This document shows positions 48,691 through 57,872 of a DNA stretch of 64,000 bases, one piece after another. How positions within the stretch are numbered: the first letter of the stretch is position 1; the number at the start of each line of letters is the position of its first letter. The notes under the pieces were generated by a model, which made no database searches, was not told the DNA's origin, and saw only the letters and a list, made by a program, of their open reading frames with translations. This DNA is from UBA5796 sp040752455 (GTDB lineage Bacteria; Chloroflexota; Anaerolineae; Anaerolineales; Villigracilaceae): NCBI GenBank assembly GCA_049324115.1, contig JBMOMN010000016.1, positions 1 to 64,000 of the forward strand, read 5' to 3'. Both the position numbers and the translations under genes were made by a program.

Positions 48691-49255
48691 TGAGGGTGGT
48701 GACCAGCAAGCTGTGTTCCACTTCATGCATCCGCGCCTCGAAATCTTCCAGCGACTCGCCCGGCTCGAAACAGATTTCCTGCGTGGCGAGGACGGGGCCG
48801 TCATCCACACCTTCGTCGGGGACGAGGTGGACCATGACGCCGGTGCGGTCTATTTCGCCGCGCTGCCAGGCCTCGTAAGCGCGCTGGATGGCATGGGTGC
48901 TGGGGAAGGTCCCAGGCAGGGCGGGGTGGAGGTTGATGACGCGATTGGGGAAATTTGATAAGAAGTTGTTGGAGAGCAGGCGCATCCAGCCGGCAAGGAT
49001 AATGTAGTCGGGATTCAGCGAATCAACGAGTTCAGCGAGTCTCTGGTCATAATCCTGGCGGGATTCATTGGGATGTTTGGGAAAGTGGATGGCGAGCACG
49101 CCCGCGCTTTGGGCGCGGACCAGGCCATAGGCGCCGGATTTGTTCGAGATAACGGCGACCACGCTGGCGGGGAGTCCGCCTGCCGCGCAGGCGTCGAGGA
49201 TGGCCTGGAGGTTGGATCCGTTACCGGAGATGAGGACGACCAATCGAGCGGACAT
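48662..49255 (-). CDS. purN: Phosphoribosylglycinamide formyltransferase
   Basis: This 197-residue enzyme transfers a formyl group from 10-formyl-THF to GAR. It shows 'LVVLISGNGSNLQAIL' (phosphate loop), 'DYIILAGWMRLL', and the catalytic region Asn-x-His: 'VINLHPALPGTFPSTHAIQRAYEA', with Asp in 'HLVPDEGVDDGPVL'. ATG 49255 has AAGG at a good distance; the ATG at 49261 is too close to it. The C-terminal residues 'LKSQIVNRKS' are encoded by the heptamer array and are probably not ancestral. It sits between the two halves of purH. Confidence 0.94.
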   Translation of the reverse strand: MSARLVVLISGNGSNLQAILDACAAGGLPASVVAVISNKSGAYGLVRAQSAGVLAIHFPKHPNESRQDYDQRLAELVDSLNPDYIILAGWMRLLSNNFLSNFPNRVINLHPALPGTFPSTHAIQRAYEAWQRGEIDRTGVMVHLVPDEGVDDGPVLATQEICFEPGESLEDFEARMHEVEHSLLVTTLKSQIVNRKS

Positions 49256-49321
49256 CTGCATCCTTCTTGTGCGAACGGAATACGCTCCACGCTACATCAA
49301 TGTGCTGCGTGTTCCGTTGGG

Positions 49322-50494
49322 CTAATGTTGAAATAATCGCACGCCGCTGAAGACCATCGTCATGCCGTATTCGTTGCAGGCGGCGATGGCGTCCGCGTCC
49401 CGGTTGGAGCCGCCGGGCTGGAGCACGTAACGGACGCCGCTCCGGGCGGCCCGGTCAATGCTGTCGCGGAAGGGGAAGAAGGCGTCCGAGCCGAGGCTGA
49501 CGCCGCTGAGGGCCTCGAGCCAGGCGCGGCGCTCGGCAGCGGTCAGTTGGGCGGGGATTTCGGTGAAGACGTCCCGCCAGTTGGCTTTTTCGGCCTCGGT
49601 CACGCCGGGCTGGAGGAACTGGTCAATGGCGTTGTCGCGGTCGGGGCGCTTGATGCCGGGCGCGAAGGGCAGGCCGAGCACCGCCGGGTGCTGGCGCAGG
49701 TACCACAGGTCGGCTTTGTCCCCGGCCAGGCGGGTGCAATGGACCCGGGATTGTTGTCCCGCGCCGACGCCGATCGTCTGGCCGTCCTTGACGAAGCAAA
49801 CGGAATTCGACTGGGTGTACTTGAGTGTGATCCAGGCGACGGCCAAGTCGCGGAGGGCTTCGACTGGAAGGTCTTTATTCACCGTGACGATATTGGCGAA
49901 ATCGTCCACGGATACCGAGCGGTCGTGGCGGCGCTGCTCGAAAGTGACGCCGAACACATCGCGGGTCTCGGCCAGGGCGGGTTCGTAAGCCGGTTCGATC
50001 TGGACGACGGCGTATTTGCCGCCTTTTTTGGCCTTCAGGATGTCGAGCGCGGCAGGATCGTAATCCGGGGCGATCACGCCATCGGAGACTTCGCGGGCGA
50101 TCAGGCGGGCAACGGATTCGTCAACCGTGTCGGACAGGGCGATGAAGTCGCCGAAGGAGGACATCCGATCCACGCCGCGGGCGCGGGCATAGGCTTCGGC
50201 CAGCGGGGAGAGTTCGAGGTCGTCCACGAAATAGATTTGGCGCAGAACCTCGGTCAACGGGACGGCGACGGCCGCGCCCGACGGGCTAACGTGCTTGAAC
50301 GAGGCCGCCGCGGGCTGACCCGTGGCCTGTTTCAGCTCCCGGACGAGCTGCCAGGCGTTGAGCGCGTCGAGCAGGTTGATGTAGCCGGGCGACCCGCCGA
50401 GGACGCTGATGGGCAGGTCCGCGCCGGATTTCATAAAGACGCGGGCTGGAGATTGCTGGGGGTTGGTGCCGTAGCGGAGAGGGAGAGAGTTCAT
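49322..50494 (-). CDS. purH: AICAR formyltransferase (C-terminal half of PurH as a separate gene)
   Basis: This 390-residue enzyme formylates AICAR to FAICAR. It shows 'LRYGTNPQQSPARVF' and the Lys-His catalytic motif in 'AASFKHVSPSGAAVA'. 'YTQSNSVCFVKDGQTIGVGAGQQSRVHCTRLA', 'DAFFPFRDSID' and 'YVLQPGGSNRDADAIAACNEYGMTMVFSGVRLFQH' are also present, the last being the usual PurH C terminus. It lacks the cyclohydrolase domain, which is encoded at 48077-48646. Its length is longer than the usual PurH half (about 320), comparable to stand-alone transformylases. There is no clear ribosome-binding site. It starts directly after the heptamer array that separates it from purD-purM. Confidence 0.92.
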   Translation of the reverse strand: MNSLPLRYGTNPQQSPARVFMKSGADLPISVLGGSPGYINLLDALNAWQLVRELKQATGQPAAASFKHVSPSGAAVAVPLTEVLRQIYFVDDLELSPLAEAYARARGVDRMSSFGDFIALSDTVDESVARLIAREVSDGVIAPDYDPAALDILKAKKGGKYAVVQIEPAYEPALAETRDVFGVTFEQRRHDRSVSVDDFANIVTVNKDLPVEALRDLAVAWITLKYTQSNSVCFVKDGQTIGVGAGQQSRVHCTRLAGDKADLWYLRQHPAVLGLPFAPGIKRPDRDNAIDQFLQPGVTEAEKANWRDVFTEIPAQLTAAERRAWLEALSGVSLGSDAFFPFRDSIDRAARSGVRYVLQPGGSNRDADAIAACNEYGMTMVFSGVRLFQH

Positions 50495-50495
50495 T

Positions 50496-50565
50496 TTGGA
50501 TTTCCGACTTTGGATTTACGATTTCCGATTTCAGATTTCAGATTTACGATTTTGGATTGATGATT
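50496..50565. repeat. Ten 7-bp tandem units (TTGGATT/TACGATT/TCAGATT type)
   Basis: Exactly ten heptamers ending mostly in GATT fill the 73-bp gap between the purM end and the transformylase start. The array begins one base from the transformylase ATG, so the repeat replaces any ribosome-binding site. The same family lies at 48656-48690. Confidence 0.9.
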
Positions 50566-50567
50566 GG

Positions 50568-53537
50568 CTATGCCAGGATGGTTTTTTGACTGCCGGAGGC
50601 GAGTTCGCCAATGATGAAAGTTGCTTCGGGGATTTGCTGCCGGATTTCAACAGCAAGAGATCGGTCCACGATGGCTATCATGCCGATGCCCATGTTGAAG
50701 ACGCGGTACATCTCTTCGGTGGCGATGTTCCCTTTTTGCTGGATCAAATCCCAGAGCGGCGGCACGGGCCATGAGCCGAGGTGGATGACGGCATCCAGGT
50801 GGTCGGGCAGGATGCGCGGGATGTTCTCGATGAATCCGCCGCCGGTGAGGTGGGCGAGGGCTTTGATGTTATAGAGCAGAGGATAGAGAACAGGAAAATA
50901 GGAGCGGTGTGGGGCGAGCAGGGCATCGGATAGCGGGATGCCGAGTTCGGGGAAAACCGTGTCGAGCGGGGTACCGGCAAAAACCTTGCGGATGAGCGAG
51001 TAGCCGTTCGTGTGCGGGCCGGAGGAGCGCAGGCCGATCAGCACGTCCCCGGCTTTGAGGGCGGATGCCCGCGGCAGGATTTGGTCCCGTTCGAGCAGGC
51101 CGACGATCGTCCCGGCTACGTCGAATTCGCCGGGAGCATAGACGCCCGGCATTTCAGCCGTCTCGCCGCCGAGCAGGGCCATCCCGGCCTCGCGGCAGGC
51201 CTCGGCGATGCCCGTCACGACTTCGGCGGTCTGTTCGGGATCGAGTTTCGAGGCGGCGAAGTAGTCCATGAAAAAGAGCGGACGCGCCCCCTGGACGAGA
51301 ATGTCATTGATGCAGTGGTTAACGATGTCATGCCCGATGCCGCGGAAACGCCCGGTAACGGCGGCCAGCTTGACCTTCGTCCCGACGCCGTCGGTGGAGG
51401 CCACCAGCACGGGACTCGTCATCCGTTTCAGGTCAGATGCGTCGAAAAGTCCGCCAAATGATCCGATCCCGGCCAAAACGGATGGGCCGTAGGTCGCTTT
51501 GACGGCGTCCCTCATCAGCTCGACGGCGCGGTTGCCGGCATCTATGGAGACGCCGGAGCTTTCGTAAGCGGATGGGGCAACGGATGGAGCAACGGATGCG
51601 GCAGCGGATTTCGAAGCGGAGTAACGGATGACTGCGCCGGTGGGCGAGGGGACTTCAACAGCTTTGGTCTCCAGGCTGATCACATTGAAACGGATGGGGG
51701 GGACCGAGGATTTCCCGCCCAAAGGCGGCAGGGTCATTCCCGGACTCTTGTGGATCAAGCGATACAGGTGTTTTTGCCAGTCGGTGACCTCGCGAGGCGG
51801 CAGGATACGCTTGAAATCCAGCTTGAACCGACCAAAGTTGAAGGCCAACCCCACCGGGCTGGCGGTAGCGGTGAGATAAGTCAACACCTGACCAATCTCG
51901 TCGTTCCCGATCGAGTGCGTGGTGGATTTGCATTCGATGACCAACTGTTCATTGATCCACAGGTCAATTTTAAGATATCCAACCATTTTCCCGGAAATGA
52001 TCACTTCGACGCGTTTTTCCATTTCGACCGGCAAGCCAGCTGCCAGGCAGAGTTCGCCCAGCCGCCGCTGGTAAAACTTTTCAGCATGACCGGGGCCGAG
52101 TTCGTTATGGGTTTGGATCGCCAGGCCAATGATCTGGTAGGTCAACTTGTCGGTAGGCAAAGTGATAAGTTTTGTGGTCCGATATTCGGCAACAGGTTCC
52201 GCTATCCGTTTCTCCGTTCCAACATCCATTGCCGTATCCGTTGCCATATCCGCTGCCGCGCCCGCTCCGCTGTCCGCTTTCAATGCCTTGAGCGCAATAT
52301 CGTTTCGGAAGTGCATCCCGTCGAAGTTGATTTGACCGATGTTTTCGTAAACTCGCCAAAATGCGCTTCCGATGCTTTCCGCCCAAGCCGTCAGCCCCAG
52401 CACCCGCCCGCCGGAGGTGACAATCCCGTCGCCAGCCGCTTTCGTCCCGGCGTGGAAGCAGACCATGTTTTCGGGCAGCGCGCCAATCGAAATCCGCCTG
52501 CCCATTTCCGGGCTATCCGGGTAGCCTTCGCTCGCCAGCACCACGCAAACGGACGCGCCGTCCTTCCAGCGGATATCCAGATCGGACAGGTATCCATCCA
52601 CGCAGGCTTCGGCAATCTCGACCAAATCCGTTTCGAGCAGCGGGAGCACGGCCTGGGTCTCCGGGTCGCCGAAGCGGCAGTTGAACTCCAGCACCCGGAT
52701 GCCCTCCGTTGTGAGCATCAACCCGGCGTACAGTACTCCGACAAACGGATAGCCTTCGGCCCGCAGCCCGTCCACCGCCGGGACCAAAACGGATTGCAGC
52801 GCTTCGTCGAGTAATTCCGCGGTGAAGATTGGGGCGGGAGCATACGCGCCCATCCCGCCGGTGTTGGGACCGTTGTCTCCGTCCAGCAGGCGCTTGTGGT
52901 CTTGAGCGGATACCATCGGGACCACCGTCGTGCCGTCCGTGAACGCCATCAGCGAAATTTCCGGGCCGCTGATCCGCTCCTCGATGACCACTTCGCTCCC
53001 GGCCTCGCCAAAAACCCGGCTTTGCATGATCTCTGTCAAAGCGGATTGGGCTTCTTCCAGCGTTTCGGGCAGGACCACGCCTTTGCCCGCCGCCAGCCCG
53101 GAGGCTTTGATGACGATCGGATGATCCACTGTGTCAAGATAGTCCAAGGCCGCAGATAATTGACTAAATGCGGCGTATTTTGCGGTCGGGATGCCGTGCC
53201 GCGCCATGAAATCTTTGGCGAACGCCTTCGACGACTCGATCCGGGCTGCGGCCTGACTCGGCCCAAAACAGCGGATGCCGGCAACGGATAGCGCGTCCGC
53301 TATCCCGCCTGCCAGCGGTATCTCCGGCCCGACGATGGCCAGCCCGATCTGCTTCTCCCGGCAAAAACGGATCACGGACTCGTGATCCTCAACCGAAATC
53401 CCGCCGACGTTTTCCGCCACCTGCCCGATGCCCGGATTCCCCGGCAGGGCATACAGTTTATCCGTTTTGGGCGATTGCGCCACTTTCCAGGCAATCGCAT
53501 GTTCCCGCCCGCCGGAACCGATGATGAGTAAGTTCAT
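50568..53537 (-). CDS. purD-purM: PurD-GxxExxY-PurM fusion: GAR synthetase, PD-(D/E)XK-fold domain and AIR synthetase in one chain
   Basis: The chain has 989 residues. Residues 1 to about 416 are complete PurD: 'MNLLIIGSGGREHAIAWK', ATP-grasp 'VIKASGLAAGKGVVLP', 'LEFNCRFGDPETQAVLPLL', ending 'INFDGMHFRNDIALKAL'. Residues about 459-585 are a GxxExxY (PDDEXK_3) domain: Gly483-His-Ala-Glu-Lys-Phe-Tyr489, then Asp525, Glu535 and Lys537 as an intact D...ExK site and 'VLTYL'. Residues about 655-989 are PurM: 'SGVSIDAGNRAVELM', 'STDGVGTKVKLA', 'DYFAASKL', 'GGETAEMPGVY', 'NGYSLIRKV'. CGGAT-type repeats encode both linkers. ATG 53537 follows GGGAG. The two enzymes catalyse steps 2 and 5 of purine synthesis. 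A PurD-PurM link occurs in other organisms, but not, to my knowledge, through this domain. Confidence 0.9.
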   Translation of the reverse strand: MNLLIIGSGGREHAIAWKVAQSPKTDKLYALPGNPGIGQVAENVGGISVEDHESVIRFCREKQIGLAIVGPEIPLAGGIADALSVAGIRCFGPSQAAARIESSKAFAKDFMARHGIPTAKYAAFSQLSAALDYLDTVDHPIVIKASGLAAGKGVVLPETLEEAQSALTEIMQSRVFGEAGSEVVIEERISGPEISLMAFTDGTTVVPMVSAQDHKRLLDGDNGPNTGGMGAYAPAPIFTAELLDEALQSVLVPAVDGLRAEGYPFVGVLYAGLMLTTEGIRVLEFNCRFGDPETQAVLPLLETDLVEIAEACVDGYLSDLDIRWKDGASVCVVLASEGYPDSPEMGRRISIGALPENMVCFHAGTKAAGDGIVTSGGRVLGLTAWAESIGSAFWRVYENIGQINFDGMHFRNDIALKALKADSGAGAAADMATDTAMDVGTEKRIAEPVAEYRTTKLITLPTDKLTYQIIGLAIQTHNELGPGHAEKFYQRRLGELCLAAGLPVEMEKRVEVIISGKMVGYLKIDLWINEQLVIECKSTTHSIGNDEIGQVLTYLTATASPVGLAFNFGRFKLDFKRILPPREVTDWQKHLYRLIHKSPGMTLPPLGGKSSVPPIRFNVISLETKAVEVPSPTGAVIRYSASKSAAASVAPSVAPSAYESSGVSIDAGNRAVELMRDAVKATYGPSVLAGIGSFGGLFDASDLKRMTSPVLVASTDGVGTKVKLAAVTGRFRGIGHDIVNHCINDILVQGARPLFFMDYFAASKLDPEQTAEVVTGIAEACREAGMALLGGETAEMPGVYAPGEFDVAGTIVGLLERDQILPRASALKAGDVLIGLRSSGPHTNGYSLIRKVFAGTPLDTVFPELGIPLSDALLAPHRSYFPVLYPLLYNIKALAHLTGGGFIENIPRILPDHLDAVIHLGSWPVPPLWDLIQQKGNIATEEMYRVFNMGIGMIAIVDRSLAVEIRQQIPEATFIIGELASGSQKTILA
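51563..51632. repeat. CGGAT-type repeat at the GxxExxY/PurM junction
   Basis: The words GCGGAT, ACGGATG, GCGGATTT and GCGGAGTAACGGAT recur every 9-12 bp. They encode the Ser/Ala-rich linker SASKSAAASVAPSVAPSA between the nuclease-fold domain and PurM. The family is the same as at 52190-52286, 54105-54255 and 60293-60364. Confidence 0.75.
52190..52286. repeat. CGGAT-type repeat at the PurD/GxxExxY junction
   Basis: ATCCGTTT, ATCCATTG, ATCCGTTG, ATCCGCTG and related words recur across about 95 bp. On the coding strand they encode a linker rich in Asp, Ala, Met and Thr (DSGAGAAADMATDTAMDVGTE). With the array at 51563-51632 it brackets the GxxExxY coding region. Confidence 0.75.
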
Positions 53538-53550
53538 GTTTGCTCCCTCG

Positions 53551-55094
<1,544 letters not shown>

Positions 55095-55098
<4 letters not shown>

Positions 55099-55586
55099 TG
55101 GGCGGATTGGATGGATTGGTCATCGGCGACGATTTTTTCCGCCGCCCGTTCCTGGGACCCGGTAACGGCCGCGCGTACCCCGGCATCCACCAACCCCAGG
55201 ATTTTCGCGGCCAACAGCGCCGCATTCGACGGTTCCAGCACCAGGGCCGGGGCCACCCCCGACGGCATCCGCAGCGACGAGTAGACATCCGCCCCGCCGA
55301 ACGCCTCCGACGGCGGCGGGCAGGCGATCACCGGCGCGCTGATCGCTCCGTCGGTGAATCCGCTCAGGGCATTGCTGCGCCCCGCCACGGTGATGTAGAC
55401 TTTCGGGCGCGGGTCGGCCTCGTACTGGCGCAAAATCTCCAGCACATGCGCGGCGGTCTTGTGCGCCGATCCGACCCGCAGCACGGTCTCCAGCCCAAAC
55501 GATTTGCAGGCTTCGGCGATCTTGTTGCAGTGTTCCAGGTCGGCTTTGGAACCCATGAGGATGATGACAAGAGGTTTTTGGATCAT
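55095..55586 (-). CDS. purE: AIR carboxylase, class II PurE
   Basis: This 163-residue protein carboxylates AIR to CAIR directly with CO2. 'VIILMGSKADLEHCNKIAEACKSFGLETVLRVGSAHKTAAHVLEIL' and 'ITVAGRSNALSGFTDGAISAPVIACPPPSEAFGGADVYSSLRMPSG' match class II PurE and the carboxylase half of animal PAICS (SAHK rather than SAHRTP; AGRSN rather than AGGAAHLPG). No purK is seen in the operon, which fits the class II reaction. ATG 55586 follows AAAGGAAAAG. It overlaps purF by 4 bp. Confidence 0.92.
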
Positions 55587-55609
55587 AACTTTTCCTTTGG
55601 TTGATGGAA

Positions 55610-55676
55610 ACAGGTAAACACGTAGACAAGCACACACCTTGTTTACCCGTTTCCGTGTCTACCTGCCTACGTGTTC
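55610..55676. repeat. GTAGACA/AAACAGG inverted repeat between purC and purE
   Basis: GGAAACAGGTAAACACGTAG and, after a short loop, GTTTACCCGTTTCC plus TGTCTACCTGCCTACGTG are complementary in register. The right edge encodes the last residues and stop of purC (…GIGNT). It fills the 80-bp gap between purC and purE. Confidence 0.75.
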
Positions 55677-56665
55677 CCTATCCCTGCCTTCCGCAAATTC
55701 TCCACCAACCGCGGCTCCACCGGATACGCCCCCGGCGCGAACGCCTCCCCGGTCAGCATCTCGTAGATGGTGATGTAGCGTTCGCTGGCCGCCGCCCATA
55801 GCGTCTCCGGCATTTTGGGCGGTTCGCCGTCGCCGCGGTAGGGGCGACCCGCCGGGTCGCCCCTACCCTCGGCATACGCCAGGCGGATGAACTCCTTGTC
55901 GAAGTTCTCCGGCTCCTGCCCGGCCGCGAAGCGACTCTCATAGGTATCCGCCTTCCAGAAGCGGGACGAATCCGGGGTGTGGACCTCGTCAATCAGCATC
56001 ACCCGCCCGTCCGGGGCGCGGCCAAACTCGTACTTCGTGTCCACCAGGATCAACCCGGCCCGTTGCGCGATCCGCTGCCCGCGCTTGAAGACCGCCAGCG
56101 CCGCGGCCTGCACCTGCTCCCAGGTCGCCGCGTCGAGATAGCCCTTCTCCACCACTTCGGCGCAGGTCAGGCGCTCGTCGTGACCGGTCGCGCCGCCCTT
56201 CGTCGTCGGGGTGATGATCGGTTCGGGCAGGGCGGCGTTCTTCTGCAAGCCATCCGGGAAAGTGTAGCCGTAAATCTCGCGCTCACCGAGCGCATAGCGA
56301 TACCACAAGGCGGTCGTCGTCACGCCGGTGATGTAGCCGCGCACGATCACCTCCACCGGGAACGGCTCTGCCTCGGTCACGACCGCCGCGTTGGGGTCTG
56401 GCAGAGAGAGTAGATGATTGGAGATCAGATCATTCGTCTGGTCGAACCACCAGGCTGACAGCTGGTTCAGCACCTGGCCTTTGTACGGCACCCGGGCCAG
56501 GATGCGGTCGAACGCCGACAGCCTGTCCGTCGTTATGATCAGCCTTTTCCCATCCGACAGCGGATACCAGTCGCGCACCTTGCCGGTCTGCTTGCCGGGC
56601 AAGGGCAGGCCGGTTTCGCCGAAAGCGGCGGGAAGAATTTTCAGGATTTTGTCGCGGGGGATCAT
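55667..56665 (-). CDS. purC: SAICAR synthetase with in-frame palindrome insertion
   Basis: This 332-residue enzyme joins CAIR and aspartate. Motifs: 'GKVRDWYPLSDGKRLIITTDRLSAFD', 'EAEPFPVEVIVRGYITG', 'ILVDTKYEFG' and 'LIDEVHTPDSSRFW'. After 'FDKEFIRLAYAEG' relatives continue with YRGDGEPP. Here ten extra residues (RGDPAGRPY...) are inserted, encoded by a perfect 29-bp palindrome at 55838-55866. The rest is normal for the long (yeast-like) PurC type. The start overlaps the zinc-ribbon gene stop by one base (TAATG), with GAAGGA as ribosome-binding site. Confidence 0.94.
   Translation of the reverse strand: MIPRDKILKILPAAFGETGLPLPGKQTGKVRDWYPLSDGKRLIITTDRLSAFDRILARVPYKGQVLNQLSAWWFDQTNDLISNHLLSLPDPNAAVVTEAEPFPVEVIVRGYITGVTTTALWYRYALGEREIYGYTFPDGLQKNAALPEPIITPTTKGGATGHDERLTCAEVVEKGYLDAATWEQVQAAALAVFKRGQRIAQRAGLILVDTKYEFGRAPDGRVMLIDEVHTPDSSRFWKADTYESRFAAGQEPENFDKEFIRLAYAEGRGDPAGRPYRGDGEPPKMPETLWAAASERYITIYEMLTGEAFAPGAYPVEPRLVENLRKAGIGNT
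55838..55866. repeat. 29-bp perfect palindrome (GTAGGGGCGACCC type) inside purC
   Basis: Arms 55838-55850 and 55854-55866 are perfect 13-bp inverted repeats with a 3-nt loop. Because the element plus its junction keeps the frame, purC stays open. The GTAGGGGCGACC...GGTCGCCCCTAC pattern resembles a palindrome dispersed in many Chloroflexota-like genomes; this is from memory. Confidence 0.9.
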
Positions 56666-57069
56666 TACAATTTTCCTTCTTCATCTGCTGGTTGCAGAAA
56701 ATAAGAACCCTTCACAATAACTACATATGGGTAGATAAATTTCTCCAATCTATTTTTTGGCATAGGTAGATCTTTTTTGCAATGGGGGCATTTGGGGTTC
56801 GCTTCAACTCTAAATTGCCCACCACAAATGCAATTTGGTAATTCTTTTTCGATTTGCAATAATGCTCTCTCTGTGGGTCCAAATTCGTACATGATTTTCT
56901 TGAATTTCTCGCTATAGAACACATTTGAGCAGGTATCGCAATAGAAATGCGGTACTCTATCAGCCATCCCACTGTAGAAGTTATACCGAACCAGATGCCA
57001 GCACGAAGGGCAAAGTTTTACCCAGAATTTCTTTGGTGACGTCTTTCGGAACTCAAGTTTGCTTGACAT
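56665..57069 (-). CDS. Zinc-ribbon protein of unknown function within the purine operon
   Basis: This 134-residue protein has four CxxC-type elements: 'CPSC', 'CDTC', 'CICG' and 'CPHC', suggesting two zinc-binding ribbons, and a basic N terminus. I recognise no family. Its DNA is clearly AT-richer than purQ and purC on each side. The start (57069) lies inside the end of purQ (17-bp overlap), and the TAA stop shares a base with the purC ATG. It seems to have been inserted precisely between two operon genes without breaking coupling. The function may be unrelated to purines. Confidence 0.68.
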   Translation of the reverse strand: MSSKLEFRKTSPKKFWVKLCPSCWHLVRYNFYSGMADRVPHFYCDTCSNVFYSEKFKKIMYEFGPTERALLQIEKELPNCICGGQFRVEANPKCPHCKKDLPMPKNRLEKFIYPYVVIVKGSYFLQPADEEGKL

Positions 57070-57841
57070 ATTTCACTCCATTCTCGAACAGCGCCAGCCC
57101 GCTCCCGCCGCCTTCCCCGCGCGTGTGGAGCGGGTGCTGCCAGGGATGGATGTGGTTTTCCGGGTGCGGCATCAGCCCCAGCACGTTGCCCGCCGGGTTG
57201 CAGATCCCGGCGATGTCGAGCAGCGAGCCGTTCGGGTTGGCGGGATAGTCTCCGTTGGCAGGCGAGCCGTCCGGGTGGGCGTAGGCCAGGGCGATTTGGT
57301 CATTTGAGACGAGATTGGCAAGTAGTAATTGGTGATTGGCCTGGAAATTGCCTTCGCCGTGGGCAATTGGGCAGGTGATGGTTTCACTCAAGCCTTTTGT
57401 CCAGATGCAAGTCTGCGAAATCGGCTCAAGGTGAACCCAACGACATTCAAAGTGGCCCTGCTGATTGAATGTCAGCGTCGCCGGGGAATTACCATTTACC
57501 AATTCCCAACCACCTCCCGGCAAAATCCCCGCCTTGACCAACGCCTGGAAGCCGTTGCAGATGCCGATGACCGGCTTGCCGTAGTCAACGAAGGCGGCGA
57601 TTTCGTCCGCAAAATAGGATTTCAGGTCGAGGGCCAGCAGTTTCCCGGCCCCGAGCGCGTCGGCGTAGGAGAAGCCGCCGGGGACGATGAGCATCTGGAA
57701 GTCCGGGAAACGCTTGCGAGCGGCGCGCAGCTCGTTGAGCGGGACGAAGATCGGATCGGCGCCGGCCAGGGTCAGGGCTTCGGCCACGTCGAGGTCACGG
57801 TTGGTGCCGCGGGCCTGGAGGATGAGGGCGGTGGGTTTCAT
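57053..57841 (-). CDS. purQ: FGAM synthase subunit I (glutaminase)
   Basis: This 262-residue class I glutamine amidotransferase supplies ammonia to PurL. It has 'LILQARGTNRDLDVAEAL', 'PGGFSYADALGAGKLL', the nucleophile Cys in 'PVIGICNGFQALVKAGILPG' and the His/Glu pair in 'LGLMPHPENHIHP'. The segment 'FQANHQLLLANLVSND' in the middle is encoded by AATTGG/AATTACC-type repeat DNA (57302-57350) and replaces a normally short loop; the frame is intact. It lies 31 bp after purL. Confidence 0.95.
   Translation of the reverse strand: MKPTALILQARGTNRDLDVAEALTLAGADPIFVPLNELRAARKRFPDFQMLIVPGGFSYADALGAGKLLALDLKSYFADEIAAFVDYGKPVIGICNGFQALVKAGILPGGGWELVNGNSPATLTFNQQGHFECRWVHLEPISQTCIWTKGLSETITCPIAHGEGNFQANHQLLLANLVSNDQIALAYAHPDGSPANGDYPANPNGSLLDIAGICNPAGNVLGLMPHPENHIHPWQHPLHTRGEGGGSGLALFENGVKYVKQT
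57302..57350. repeat. AATTGG-type repeat inside purQ
   Basis: ATTGGCAAGTAGTAATTGGTGATTGG is a run of TAATTGG/GATTGG words. It encodes NHQLLLANL within PurQ in frame. The same family occurs four times in purL. Confidence 0.65.
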
Positions 57842-57872
57842 GGGGAAGAGAGTAGAGATTAGAGAATGGAGA

